Below are positions 19,630 to 28,935 of a stretch of DNA of 64,000 nt, in pieces (the first letter of the stretch is position 1; each line of letters begins with the position of its first letter). Position numbers and translations under genes: made by a program. The notes under the pieces are model-generated. The model was not told the DNA's origin and made no database searches. It saw only the letters and a list, made by a program, of their open reading frames with translations. This DNA is from Acinetobacter sp. WCHAc010034. GTDB taxonomy: Bacteria > Pseudomonadota > Gammaproteobacteria > Pseudomonadales > Moraxellaceae. The DNA is taken from contig NZ_CP032279.1 of NCBI RefSeq assembly GCF_001696615.3, forward strand, positions 3,038,001 through 3,102,000, read 5' to 3'.

Positions 19630-20652
19630 ATGCAGCGAGTGGCAATTAATGGATTTGGCCGAATTGGGCGCAACGTTCTGCGCGCGTGGTTTGAAAATCC
19701 TAAACAATTCCATTTTGAAATTGCCGCCATCAATGATATTGCGGATGCGGAAACGCTGCTGCATCTGTTCAGATACGATTCAACCCACGGGCGCTTTCAC
19801 GGCGCTGCGGCCATAGAGGCCGAAGAGGGCCGGCAGTATTTAAGCATCCAGGCGGGCGCATCGGCCTTGCGGGTGCAGATCCTGTGCGAAGCCCAGCCGG
19901 CGCAGCTGCCGTGGCGGGAACTGAATATTGATGTGGTTTTGGAATGCACCGGGCTGTTCCGCTCGCGCGAAGCGGCGACACAGCACATTGCAGCCGGCGC
20001 CAAGCGGGTGATTATCGGGGCAGCGCCTTTTGACAGCGTAGATGCGGCCATTGTATATGGCGTCAACCATCATGATGTAAAAGCTGCCGATCAGATTATT
20101 TCCAGTGTGTCCTGCACCACGCAGGCTTTGGTGCCGCTGGTTAAAATTATTGATGACGCCTTCGGCATAGAATCCGCCATGATGACGGAAATTCACGCGG
20201 TGACGGCAGATCAGTCCGTGCTGGATCATGCGCACCGCGATCTGCGCCGCGCGCGCGCGTCCGGGCAGAACATTATTCCGACCACATCGTCCGCGCTGGG
20301 CGCGCTGAAGCAGGTGATGCCGAAAATGGAAAACCGCATTGACGGCTTTTCAATCCGGGTGCCGACCATTAATGTGGCGGCGATAGATTTGACCTTTATT
20401 GCGCAGTCGCCGGTCACTGTGCATAAAATGAATGAAGTGCTGGTAAAATCCGCTGCGCAGGATTATGCCTCGATTATGGCCGTGACCGATGAGCCGCTGG
20501 TGTCCAGCGATTTCAACCATTCGCCTTATTCGCTGATTGTGGATTTGAGCCAGACCATGGCGGTTGGGCGCCAGGCTAAAGTATTCGCCTGGTATGATAA
20601 TGAATGGGGCTATGCAAACCGGCTGCTGGATTTGTGCGAATCCTTTGCATAA
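19630..20652 (+). CDS. epd: Erythrose-4-phosphate / glyceraldehyde-3-phosphate dehydrogenase
   Basis: 340 residues of the GAPDH superfamily. Rossmann motif VAINGFGRIGRNVLR; catalytic Cys in SVSCTTQ; HAVTADQSVLDHAHRDLRRAR; and the C-terminal YDNEWGYANRLLDL. LVSSDFNHSPYS is closer to E. coli Epd than to GapA, so oxidation of erythrose 4-phosphate toward pyridoxal phosphate is plausible. Odd point: the usual Asn of SCTTN is Gln here, and TSTGAA is TTSSALG. Standard GAPDH activity is not excluded. It precedes a small anchored coiled-coil gene. Confidence 0.85.
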   Translation: MQRVAINGFGRIGRNVLRAWFENPKQFHFEIAAINDIADAETLLHLFRYDSTHGRFHGAAAIEAEEGRQYLSIQAGASALRVQILCEAQPAQLPWRELNIDVVLECTGLFRSREAATQHIAAGAKRVIIGAAPFDSVDAAIVYGVNHHDVKAADQIISSVSCTTQALVPLVKIIDDAFGIESAMMTEIHAVTADQSVLDHAHRDLRRARASGQNIIPTTSSALGALKQVMPKMENRIDGFSIRVPTINVAAIDLTFIAQSPVTVHKMNEVLVKSAAQDYASIMAVTDEPLVSSDFNHSPYSLIVDLSQTMAVGRQAKVFAWYDNEWGYANRLLDLCESFA

Positions 20653-20826
20653 TGAGCCATATGCAGCGCCGCGCAGCAAAGCATGTGCGGAGCCGGTTGA
20701 AAGCAGCTGTGCGGGCCGGGCAGGCTGCTTTTGATCGCAAAAATGGCGAATTGCTGTTTTTTCTCAGAATATTGACGCGGATTTTGGTTAAGATAAGCCT
20801 TATTAAATCTATAAAGAGTAGCGCCG

Positions 20827-21126
20827 ATGATTTTATTATGGGGATTTATTTTTCTGCTGTCGCTGGCGGTTCTTTTCCTGATCTGGCTGCAGTTCAAGAA
20901 TCAGGAAGATAATGCGGAAGTCGCAGCGAACTTTCATCTGGAAGAAAAAATCGTGCATCTGGAAGAGAACCTGAGAAAAACGCTGGAAATCATGCAGGAC
21001 TTGGCCAAAAAAATGCACGTGCAGCAGGAAGCGCTGGATCAGACCTCACATAAGCTGCAGCAGGTGGAGCTGCAGAATGCGGAGCTGGTGAATTTGCTGG
21101 CGAAGGTGGTCAGCCCTAAAGACTGA
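20827..21126 (+). CDS. Small membrane-anchored coiled-coil protein
   Basis: 99 residues: one N-terminal membrane helix (about 2-21), then a heptad-rich coiled coil (about 35-92, EEKIVHLEENLRKTLEIM and on). The layout resembles short envelope coiled-coil proteins but no family is recognised. It starts 174 bases after the Epd-like gene and ends in a strong terminator. Confidence 0.7.
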   Translation: MILLWGFIFLLSLAVLFLIWLQFKNQEDNAEVAANFHLEEKIVHLEENLRKTLEIMQDLAKKMHVQQEALDQTSHKLQQVELQNAELVNLLAKVVSPKD

Positions 21127-21161
21127 TTCAATCTTAAATTATTTTGAAAATAAACGCGTTG

Positions 21162-21197
21162 AAAGCCCCTTTGTATGATCGGCAAAGGGGCTTTTTT
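21162..21197 (+). terminator. Terminator between the coiled-coil gene and azlD
   Basis: Stem AAAGCCCCTTTG (21162-21173) and CAAAGGGGCTTT (21183-21194), then T residues. It lies between converging genes. Confidence 0.85.
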
Positions 21198-21202
21198 ATG
21201 GA

Positions 21203-21502
21203 TTAGGCCAAGGCCAGCCTTAACACGGCTGCCGAGGCCATGCTGACGGCAACCGTCGGCAGCAGGGAAAAGCGCGAGGCTGCTAGCAGGGCAACGGCAA
21301 TGGCGATCAGGTCAGCCGGATTGTCCCTGACAAAATAAGGCGCAATTACCGAGATCAGCACGCAGCCCGGAACCACTTCTAAAATCTGGCGCTGCTTAGC
21401 GCTCAGGGTTTTATTTTTCAGCAGGACATAGCCTAAGACGCGGGTCAGGTAGGTCGTGGCTGCAATAAACAGGATGGCGGTCAGCGTAGCGGAATGAATC
21501 AT
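21203..21502 (-). CDS. azlD: AzlD family branched-chain amino acid export subunit
   Basis: 99 residues with three to four membrane segments (LFIAATTYLTRVLGYVLL, VLISVIAPYFV, VALLAASRFSLL). AzlD is the small partner of AzlC in two-component exporters of branched-chain and other amino acids (YgaH in E. coli). It overlaps the end of azlC by four bases (ATGA), so the two are translationally coupled. Confidence 0.85.
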   Translation of the reverse strand: MIHSATLTAILFIAATTYLTRVLGYVLLKNKTLSAKQRQILEVVPGCVLISVIAPYFVRDNPADLIAIAVALLAASRFSLLPTVAVSMASAAVLRLALA

Positions 21503-22245
21503 GCGTCATCTCCGGTTAAAAACAGGGCGGAAGCAATGCCGCAGACCGCGCCTATAGGCACATGCCAGCCCGCAGGCAGGTACAGATAGGCCAAAGCCGC
21601 CGCCGCTAAGCTGACCAGCCACGGGCGCGCTGCCCGCAGGCCTTTCCACATGCCGCGCAGCAGCACCAAAAATACCGCCGGAAAAGCCATGTCAAAGCCG
21701 AAGCGGTTAATGTCGCCCAGTACCGGGCCAATCACCGCGCCTAAAGCCGTGAAGCCGACCCACATGATGTATAAAGCGGCGCATAGGCCTGCATAGAACA
21801 TCATGCTGAACGCGCGCTGACGGCCCAGAAAGCTTTGCTTCTTTTGCGCATCGGCCAGGCCCAGCGCCCAGCTTTCATCGCACATGAAAAACAGCGCGGA
21901 AAAAGCAGTTCTATTGGGCAAGTGGCGCAAGTAAGGCGCCAAGCTGGCGCCCATCAATAAATGCCTGCTGTTGACTAAAAAAGTAATGAACATCAGCATG
22001 ATGATGTTGGGCGGATTGGTCCAGACCTCTAAAATGGCAAATTCAGAGCCGCCGGCGAAATTCAGCCCGGTGAGCAGCGGCACTTCTAGCGCTGAAAAGC
22101 CCTTTTGCGCGGCTTGCGCGCCAAGCACCAGGGCAAAGGGAATAATGGCCAGCAGCAGCGGAATGGATATTTTCAGGCCGCGCTTGAATTCTGAAAATCT
22201 ATCCGATGCTGTTAAATCCGCCGCAGCGGTCCGGAACGTCAGCAT
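21499..22245 (-). CDS. azlC: AzlC family branched-chain amino acid permease
   Basis: 248 residues, six to seven membrane segments. Family motifs include FKRGLKISIPLLLAIIPFALVLG, the FAGGSEFAILEV region and FLVNSRHLLMGASLAPYL followed by FFMCDESWALG. Large subunit of an AzlCD exporter. The ATG at 22245 is chosen; a TTG at 22263 would add six residues. A divergent Lrp-type regulator gene starts 146 bases away, so it is the likely regulator of this exporter. Confidence 0.88.
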   Translation of the reverse strand: MLTFRTAAADLTASDRFSEFKRGLKISIPLLLAIIPFALVLGAQAAQKGFSALEVPLLTGLNFAGGSEFAILEVWTNPPNIIMLMFITFLVNSRHLLMGASLAPYLRHLPNRTAFSALFFMCDESWALGLADAQKKQSFLGRQRAFSMMFYAGLCAALYIMWVGFTALGAVIGPVLGDINRFGFDMAFPAVFLVLLRGMWKGLRAARPWLVSLAAAALAYLYLPAGWHVPIGAVCGIASALFLTGDDA

Positions 22246-22391
22246 GAGGTTCTGCCCAATCAAAAAAACTGAAGCACTGATTTTAGGGCGGCGGCCTTGG
22301 CATTGGGCGCTTTATTTTATTTTTAAAGCGCTGTTTTTAGCATAAAATTGCGCTAAATTTATAAAAAGCAGCATAAGGTGCCGGCTTCAAG

Positions 22392-22847
22392 ATGGATCAG
22401 ATTGATAGAAGAATACTTCAAGCGCTGCAGCGCAACGGAAGGCTGCAGAATGTTGAACTGGCGCAAATTGTCGGGCTGTCACCGTCGCCGTGCCTGCGCC
22501 GCGTCAAGCAGCTGGAGGATGACGGCATTATTGAAAAATATGTCGCGCTGCTGAATCCGCAGAAAGTGAATTTAGGCCTGACGGTTTTTGCGCGGATTTG
22601 GCTGAAAGGGCAGGATGCAAAAACCGTAAATGCCTTTGTCGACGCCATTCAGTCCATGGAGGAAGTGGTGGAATGCCAGCTGATGGCGGGCGACTGCGAT
22701 TTTTTCCTGCGCATTATGGTGGCGGATTTGGATGCCTACCGGAAATTTCAGATTCAGCGCCTGAATAAAATTGCCAGCATTCAGAATGTCAAAACTGAAA
22801 TTCCCCTGCAGAAAATCAAGCAGACGACAGCGCTGCCGCTGCTTTAA
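22392..22847 (+). CDS. Lrp/AsnC family transcriptional regulator
   Basis: 151 residues: N-terminal winged HTH (MDQIDRRILQALQRNGRLQ, LAQIVGLSPSPCLRRVKQLE), then a RAM/effector domain (VVECQLMAGDCDFFLRIMV). Amino-acid-responsive regulators of this type often sit divergently from the exporter they control, here azlCD (146 bases between starts). The ligand is not readable but is likely to be an amino acid that AzlCD exports. Confidence 0.9.
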   Translation: MDQIDRRILQALQRNGRLQNVELAQIVGLSPSPCLRRVKQLEDDGIIEKYVALLNPQKVNLGLTVFARIWLKGQDAKTVNAFVDAIQSMEEVVECQLMAGDCDFFLRIMVADLDAYRKFQIQRLNKIASIQNVKTEIPLQKIKQTTALPLL

Positions 22848-22919
22848 TGCAGCATGAAGGCGGACTGTACTGGACTTCTTTCATACGTCATTTTTTAACG
22901 ATATTTAATTCGCAATCGG

Positions 22920-23025
22920 AATTCCCTCTCCTTTTTAAGGAGGTTTGCGCTGAGTACTGCTCAGAGTGAAGGTTTTATTAAAAAATCCCCTCATCCTAAC
23001 CTTCTCCCAAAGGAGAAGGAACTTT
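22920..23025. repeat. Palindromic intergenic repeat, copy 1
   Basis: Hairpins CTCCTT-TTT-AAGGAG (22928-22942) and CCTTCTCC-CAAA-GGAGAAGG (23000-23019) flank a small central palindrome around GAGTACTGCTC. The C-rich part CCCCTCATCCTAACC resembles the repeat at 32204-32305. Intergenic, between two genes, with no coding frame. Confidence 0.6.
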
Positions 23026-23081
23026 CAATATTAATGTTACTGCCAATCGATTATCACCTGTTGGCTTATGAAAGAGAGCTA

Positions 23082-23591
23082 TTATTTCCCGTTTAAAAAG
23101 CCTTCTTTGATTTTCGCCGGCATATCCGCATGCCACCATGCGTAAATATTGGCTTTGATTTCTTCGTCTTCTTCCGGATCATTCAGCGGCTCATCATCTT
23201 CGCGGATCAGCTCATCGCCTTCGAACTTAAACCAGAATTCCCAAGGATCGTCATCGCCGCAGCCCCAGGCCTGAGCATGAATGTCCGGAACCAGCGCTTT
23301 AATGAAAAACAGAATGGCTTCCATAAATTCATCGCCGGATGAGCCATGCACAAAATGCGCAACTGAATAGCCTTCGACAGGGTATAAAAGTTCCGGCCCC
23401 AGGTCGTATTCAAGATTGTCCACGCTGTCTAAAATTTCTGTAGCCAGCTCGGCGCCGTGCTGCGGATTGATTTCGCTGGCGAGCGCAATGAATTTGTCCG
23501 CATCGCCCTGATGGGTTTCAAAGAGGCGGCCAAGCTTCGCCATGATTTCAGCATCGGCGTGCCTGTAATATAAGTTGCTGTGCAGTTCCAT
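23082..23591 (-). CDS. Acidic cytoplasmic protein of unknown function
   Basis: 169 residues, strongly acidic (LNDPEEDEEIKANIYAWW; DDDPWEFWFKFEGDEL), with no signal or membrane segment. No family recognised. It is monocistronic between a repeat and an empty 385-base region. The ATG at 23591 is the first one. Confidence 0.7.
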   Translation of the reverse strand: MELHSNLYYRHADAEIMAKLGRLFETHQGDADKFIALASEINPQHGAELATEILDSVDNLEYDLGPELLYPVEGYSVAHFVHGSSGDEFMEAILFFIKALVPDIHAQAWGCGDDDPWEFWFKFEGDELIREDDEPLNDPEEDEEIKANIYAWWHADMPAKIKEGFLNGK

Positions 23592-23976
23592 GATGTTCCC
23601 CTGTAAAATTAAGGCTTGAAAATCAGTTAAATATACTTGTTGGATTTGATTGTTTATTGGGCCTGAATGACAAGGATTATAGGGTAAATTTTCCCGGAAG
23701 CAATTTTTTATTGCATAAAAAAACGCCGCCAGTCAAGGCGCAGCAGGAGTGCTGGCGCTGGCTTTTCGGAAGCAGGGAAGCGCTGATTTTGCCTGGCTTT
23801 TTCAGCAGCTTATGCCGGACCGGCGCTGCCGGGCGGATTTGAGGCGATAAATCATAATTTTCCTGAATTGGCGGGTGCATGGCTAAAACGAACGTGCTAC
23901 ACTAGGAGAAATCGGGTGTGCTCCCGATTTTTTTATGCGGATTATTTCCGCGCTGACCAGTATTTAGGCTTACAAC
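23592..23976. other. 385-base intergenic region with hisZ leader signals
   Basis: No convincing gene. The right end has a -10-like TACACT at 23898-23903 and an attenuator-like hairpin at 23909-23934, both before hisZ. The left part carries the divergent unknown gene's upstream sequence. Confidence 0.6.
23909..23934 (+). terminator. Leader terminator / attenuator before hisZ
   Basis: AAATCGGG (23909-23916) pairs with CCCGATTT (23923-23930), followed by T residues. It lies only 43 bases before the hisZ ATG and just after a TACACT promoter element, so it would terminate a very short leader of about 25-30 bases. No obvious leader peptide is present. Confidence 0.65.
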
Positions 23977-25143
23977 ATGCCCATTTCAGAGACATGGTTA
24001 TTACCTGATGGTGTAGCTGACGTATTACCAGAACAGGCGCAAGTAATTGAAACTTTGCGCCGCGAAGCATTGGATTTCCTCGCATCCCGGGGCTATCAGC
24101 TGGTGTACACGCCATTTATCGAATACATTGAATCTCTTTCTTCTCTTTCAGAATCGAATCAAGATTTAGACTTAGCTACTTTTAAAGTTATTGACCAGCT
24201 TTCTGGCCGTCTGCTTGGCGTGCGCGCCGATATGACGCCGCAAGTGGCGCGCATTGATGCGCATGTGCATCCGGTCGAAGGCGTAGCGCGCTACTGCTAT
24301 GCCGGCACCGTTCTGCATACCAAGCCGCAGGGCTTTAATACTACGCGCGCGCCGCTGCAGCTGGGCGCTGAATTGTTCGGTTCTGACAGCATTGATGCAG
24401 ACGTTGAAATGGTTGACCTCATGCTCAGCCTGATTCAAAACGCAGGCTTGGCTGAGGGCATCCATCTGGACTTGGGCCATGTCGGGCTGTTCCGCAGCCT
24501 GGTGAAGCAGGCGGGCTTATCCAAAGCGGAGGAACGCCAGCTTTCAGATCTGTATCAGCGCAAAGCTTTACCGGAACTGGCTGAATTTACTAAAGAATTA
24601 AAGTTCGGCGCAGATTTTTACACGCTGGGCCGCTACGCCAGCGATCTGGATGCGCTTCAGGCGAATTTAAGCGCGGAAATTATTGCAGACGCAGAGTTCA
24701 AGCACGCTTTTGATGCGGTGAAAACAACGCAATCAGAAATTCAGGCGCGCTGGCCGGAGCTGCATATCGGCATTGATGTGGTGGAGCTGCGCTCATACCA
24801 CTACCATACCGGCTTAATGTATGCGGTATATGCGCCAAACCGCGCAGCGCCATTGGCTCAAGGCGGGCGCTATGACGGCATTGGCGAGCATTTTGGACGC
24901 GCGCGTCCTGCAACGGGCTTTTCTTGCGACTTGTATGCGCTGTGCGCAGGCCAGTTCAAGCAGATTGAAACCGTTGTTGCGCCGAAGGGCGCAGATAAGG
25001 CATTGCTTCAAGCCATTGCCGCCGTGCGCGCGCAAGGCTCAAGCGTGATTCAGTTATTAGGTAATGACGATTTAAGCTCTGTGCCGAATGCAACGCGCCA
25101 ATTGGTTCTTGCAGCCGGCGAGTGGACAGTCGAAACAGTTTAA
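23977..25143 (+). CDS. hisZ: ATP phosphoribosyltransferase regulatory subunit HisZ
   Basis: 388 residues of class II aminoacyl-tRNA-synthetase fold, homologous to HisRS without tRNA activity. It opens WLLPDGVADVLPEQAQVIE, has DMTPQVARIDAH, RYCYAGTVL and the C-terminal ARPATGFSCDLYAL. HisZ binds short-form HisG and makes it a feedback-regulated enzyme for the first step of histidine synthesis. The short HisG should be elsewhere on the chromosome. purA follows by 70 bases; the hisZ-purA pairing is common in gammaproteobacteria. Confidence 0.93.
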   Translation: MPISETWLLPDGVADVLPEQAQVIETLRREALDFLASRGYQLVYTPFIEYIESLSSLSESNQDLDLATFKVIDQLSGRLLGVRADMTPQVARIDAHVHPVEGVARYCYAGTVLHTKPQGFNTTRAPLQLGAELFGSDSIDADVEMVDLMLSLIQNAGLAEGIHLDLGHVGLFRSLVKQAGLSKAEERQLSDLYQRKALPELAEFTKELKFGADFYTLGRYASDLDALQANLSAEIIADAEFKHAFDAVKTTQSEIQARWPELHIGIDVVELRSYHYHTGLMYAVYAPNRAAPLAQGGRYDGIGEHFGRARPATGFSCDLYALCAGQFKQIETVVAPKGADKALLQAIAAVRAQGSSVIQLLGNDDLSSVPNATRQLVLAAGEWTVETV

Positions 25144-25198
25144 TTGCAGAGCTGAATGTTCATGTCATTCAGTTCCGCTTTCAATTTTAACAGCATGA

Positions 25199-26533
<1,335 letters not shown>

Positions 26534-26560
26534 TATCCGCTGGAATTGAGCTGATCGAAG

Positions 26561-26583
26561 GCCCCGCAGTTGCGGGGCTTTTT
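26561..26583 (+). terminator. Terminator of hisZ-purA
   Basis: GCCCCGCA (26561-26568) pairs with TGCGGGGC (26571-26578), then TTTTTT. Confidence 0.9.
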
Positions 26584-26707
26584 TATGGCTGCGGATGCTC
26601 CGGCAGCGGCGGGCGCGCAGGTCAAGACTAAAGTTGCAGGACTGCCTGCTGTACAGATTGGGCGGAGTTGCTAAAATCAAGGCGAGTCATATTTCAGGCT
26701 ATGCAGG

Positions 26708-27016
26708 ATGCAGAAAAATATTTCCGGAACCATCTTCTATTCTTTGCTGTTTGCCATGGGCGGCGCGCCGACCATCGCAATGATGATCATCCGCGCGCAG
26801 ACGCAGAATCCCGCCATTATTTACAATGCGCTGATCGGGCTGTCGGTGATTATTGCCTGCATTCTGGTGCCGCTGATTTTAATCCAGAATGCCTACCTGT
26901 TTTTCAAGCGCAAGGATGAAGTGCTGGAAGCCCGGATTGAACCTTTGTGCCGGTTTTATCTGGTTTTAAATGGCGGCTGCCTGGCCTACTGGCTGTATAT
27001 TCAATTTTTAGCATAA
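26708..27016 (+). CDS. Small membrane protein of unknown function
   Basis: 102 residues with three predicted membrane segments (about 9-28, 38-63 and 80-100) and a short charged loop (KRKDEVLEARIE). No family recognised. Stands alone between purA and the M48 protease gene. Confidence 0.65.
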   Translation: MQKNISGTIFYSLLFAMGGAPTIAMMIIRAQTQNPAIIYNALIGLSVIIACILVPLILIQNAYLFFKRKDEVLEARIEPLCRFYLVLNGGCLAYWLYIQFLA

Positions 27017-27078
27017 TATCTTTACATAATTCCTATGATTATGCGCTTTATCTCCGTTTAACCTCCAAAGCTAAAGAA

Positions 27079-27084
27079 TATAAT
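27079..27084 (+). promoter_or_regulatory. Likely -10 box of the M48 protease gene
   Basis: TATAAT, 47 bases before the ATG at 27132. A weak TTTAAC at 27057 is at roughly -35 spacing. Confidence 0.4.
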
Positions 27085-27131
27085 TGCGGTAATTTAATCA
27101 TGCTTTCCTGCAGGTTTTGGAGTCCTGGATA

Positions 27132-27911
27132 ATGAATAAGAATATTTTGATGAGTTTCTGCGCAGCCGGCGCTGTGGCGCTTTCCGGCTGTACAACTGTT
27201 GCTGAAATGGCCGGGGCGGATACTGCTACGCTGAATGCGTCCGCTGCGCAAAACTATACGAAAATGGTTGCGGACGCAAAATCAAAGAATCAGCTGGATA
27301 TGTCTTCCAGCACCTATAAGCGCGTAAACAGCGTCTTTTTGCGCCTGAAGCCTTATGCAGACCAAATGAACCAAACCGGTCAAGCCTTCCAATGGCAATT
27401 GGCGGTCATGAAGTCCAATGAGCTGAATGCTTTTGTTGCGCCGGGCGGAAAAGTTGTTGTGTATACCGGAATTGTGAACCGGCTGAATTTAACCGATGCT
27501 GAAATTGCAGCGATCATGGGCCATGAAATGGTGCATGCGCTGGAAGAGCATTCCAAGCAGAAAATTGGCGCGCAGGCGCTGACGGATTTAGCGCTGAATA
27601 TTGGCCTAAGCGCCGCAGGGGACAGTGTTGGGCAGTTTGGAACGGCAGCTGCTCAGCTGGGCAGCCAAATCGGCATTGGCTTGCCGTATTCACGCAGCCT
27701 GGAAAGCCGCGCCGACCAAGGCGGCCTGCTGCTGATGGCGAAAGCCGGCTATAACCCGCAGGCAGCCATTACGCTATGGGAAAAAATGAACAAGCTGGAA
27801 GGCGCCGGCGGCTCTGCATTCCTGTCGACTCACCCATCCAATGGCCAGCGCATTGAAGCGATGCGCAAAAACCTGCCGGCAGCGCAGCAGATTTACAATC
27901 AGCGCAGATAA
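27132..27911 (+). CDS. M48 family zinc metalloprotease lipoprotein (LoiP-like)
   Basis: 259 residues. Signal with lipobox LSGC (Cys about 20), so a lipid-anchored periplasm-facing protease. Zinc motif HEMVHALEEHSKQ (HExxH), preceded by NAFVAPGGKVVVYTGI and followed by the third-ligand region SRSLESRADQGGLLLMAKAGY. Length and order match LoiP/YggG-type proteases that act in outer-membrane quality control. The ATG at 27132 is chosen over an in-frame TTG at 27117. Followed by a terminator. Confidence 0.9.
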   Translation: MNKNILMSFCAAGAVALSGCTTVAEMAGADTATLNASAAQNYTKMVADAKSKNQLDMSSSTYKRVNSVFLRLKPYADQMNQTGQAFQWQLAVMKSNELNAFVAPGGKVVVYTGIVNRLNLTDAEIAAIMGHEMVHALEEHSKQKIGAQALTDLALNIGLSAAGDSVGQFGTAAAQLGSQIGIGLPYSRSLESRADQGGLLLMAKAGYNPQAAITLWEKMNKLEGAGGSAFLSTHPSNGQRIEAMRKNLPAAQQIYNQRR

Positions 27912-27933
27912 GCTGCAGTGCAAATTTCAGCTG

Positions 27934-27962
27934 AAAAGCAGAGCATCGCCTCTGCTTTTTTA
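27934..27962 (+). terminator. Terminator of the M48 protease gene
   Basis: AAAAGCAGAG (27934-27943) pairs with CTCTGCTTTT (27950-27959), then T residues. Confidence 0.85.
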
Positions 27963-28010
27963 TTGCCTCAAGTGCGCTGCGCAGATGCGCATGCCGATCT
28001 TCAGGCATAA

Positions 28011-28038
28011 AAAAAGGCAAAGCCGCTGGCTTTGCCTT
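28011..28038 (-). terminator. Terminator of slyD
   Basis: AAGGCAAAGCC (28014-28024) pairs with 28028-28038. On the minus strand the distal arm runs into a T tract. Confidence 0.85.
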
Positions 28039-28058
28039 CTTGTCAGACTGTTGAGGTC

Positions 28059-28541
28059 TTAGTGGTGGTGGCCGCCCGCACCGTGTACATGGCCGTGATC
28101 CAGCTCTTCTTGAGAAGCGTCGCGGATTTCTACGATTTCAACTTCAAAAGTAAGGTCTTGGCCAGCAAGCGGGAAGTTTGCATCAACAACAACGTTGTCG
28201 CCTTCAACTGCTTTAACAGTCACAATTTGAACGCCGTCATCAGTTTGCGCTTGGAACTGCATGCCGGCTTGAATGTTGTCAACGCCTTGGAACATTTGCG
28301 CAGGAACTTCTTGCACGAGGTCTGGGTTGTATTCGCCGTAACCTTCAGCTGCAGGAACGTTTACTGTGAATTTTTCACCTACAGTTTTGCCTTCCAATGC
28401 TTTTTCCAGGCCAGGAATGATGTTGCCTGCACCGTGCAAATAGGCAAGTGGTTCGCCTTGAGATTGGTCAAGCGTTTCACCTTCAGCATTAGTCAATGTG
28501 TAGTGGAAAGAAACCACAAGGTCATTTGCAATAGCAGTCAT
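28059..28541 (-). CDS. slyD: FKBP-type peptidyl-prolyl isomerase SlyD
   Basis: 160 residues: FKBP domain interrupted by the insert-in-flap chaperone domain (VSFHYTLTNAEGETLDQS, YLHGAGNIIPGLEKALEGK, then VPAAEGYGEYNPDLV). It ends in a short His-rich tail (HGHVHGAGGHHH) that can bind nickel or other metals. Accelerates proline isomerisation and prevents aggregation in the cytoplasm. The His tail is much shorter than in E. coli SlyD. Monocistronic. Confidence 0.93.
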   Translation of the reverse strand: MTAIANDLVVSFHYTLTNAEGETLDQSQGEPLAYLHGAGNIIPGLEKALEGKTVGEKFTVNVPAAEGYGEYNPDLVQEVPAQMFQGVDNIQAGMQFQAQTDDGVQIVTVKAVEGDNVVVDANFPLAGQDLTFEVEIVEIRDASQEELDHGHVHGAGGHHH

Positions 28542-28935
28542 GTTATTGATCCATTCAATTTTTTAAGGGTACATCATAAAGTGAAATTGCTTTTTTGTAG
28601 ACCGAATTTACGAAAAAAAAGCATTTTCAGCATTTATATGATGGTTTTTTCATTAATAAGGGCGAATCTGAAAATTTCAATGCCATTTTATTCTTTGGCC
28701 ATTTTTTCTGCTTGAAAAGTCTTGAGCGATGGGCCGGCCTGCATAGCTATAGCCATAATTTGGCGCCCGATGCAGGCGGTCAGCCGCATCTCATCGGCCT
28801 GGCTGTCGGCCGCAATTCTGCGCAGCGCGTTCTTGCTTATTTACAGTGTTCAAAGCCGATGTTTTTGCATAAAAAAGACGGCAGGAAGAGCCGTCTTTAT
28901 TTTTTAGGGGGCTTGCGTTTGCGCTGCCGGACCGC
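28542..28935. other. 394-base intergenic region between slyD and dacC
   Basis: The left part is the slyD upstream region, AT-rich. The right end is the dacC terminator. Short frames in the middle have no ribosome site. Nothing else seen. Confidence 0.6.
28870..28898 (-). terminator. Terminator of dacC
   Basis: AAAGACGGC (28874-28882) pairs with GCCGTCTTT (28890-28898). The T run is on the minus strand, downstream of dacC. Confidence 0.8.

Noticed and set aside
28032-28715. 227-residue frame antisense to slyD
   Set aside because: It lies opposite slyD for most of its length and mirrors its codons.
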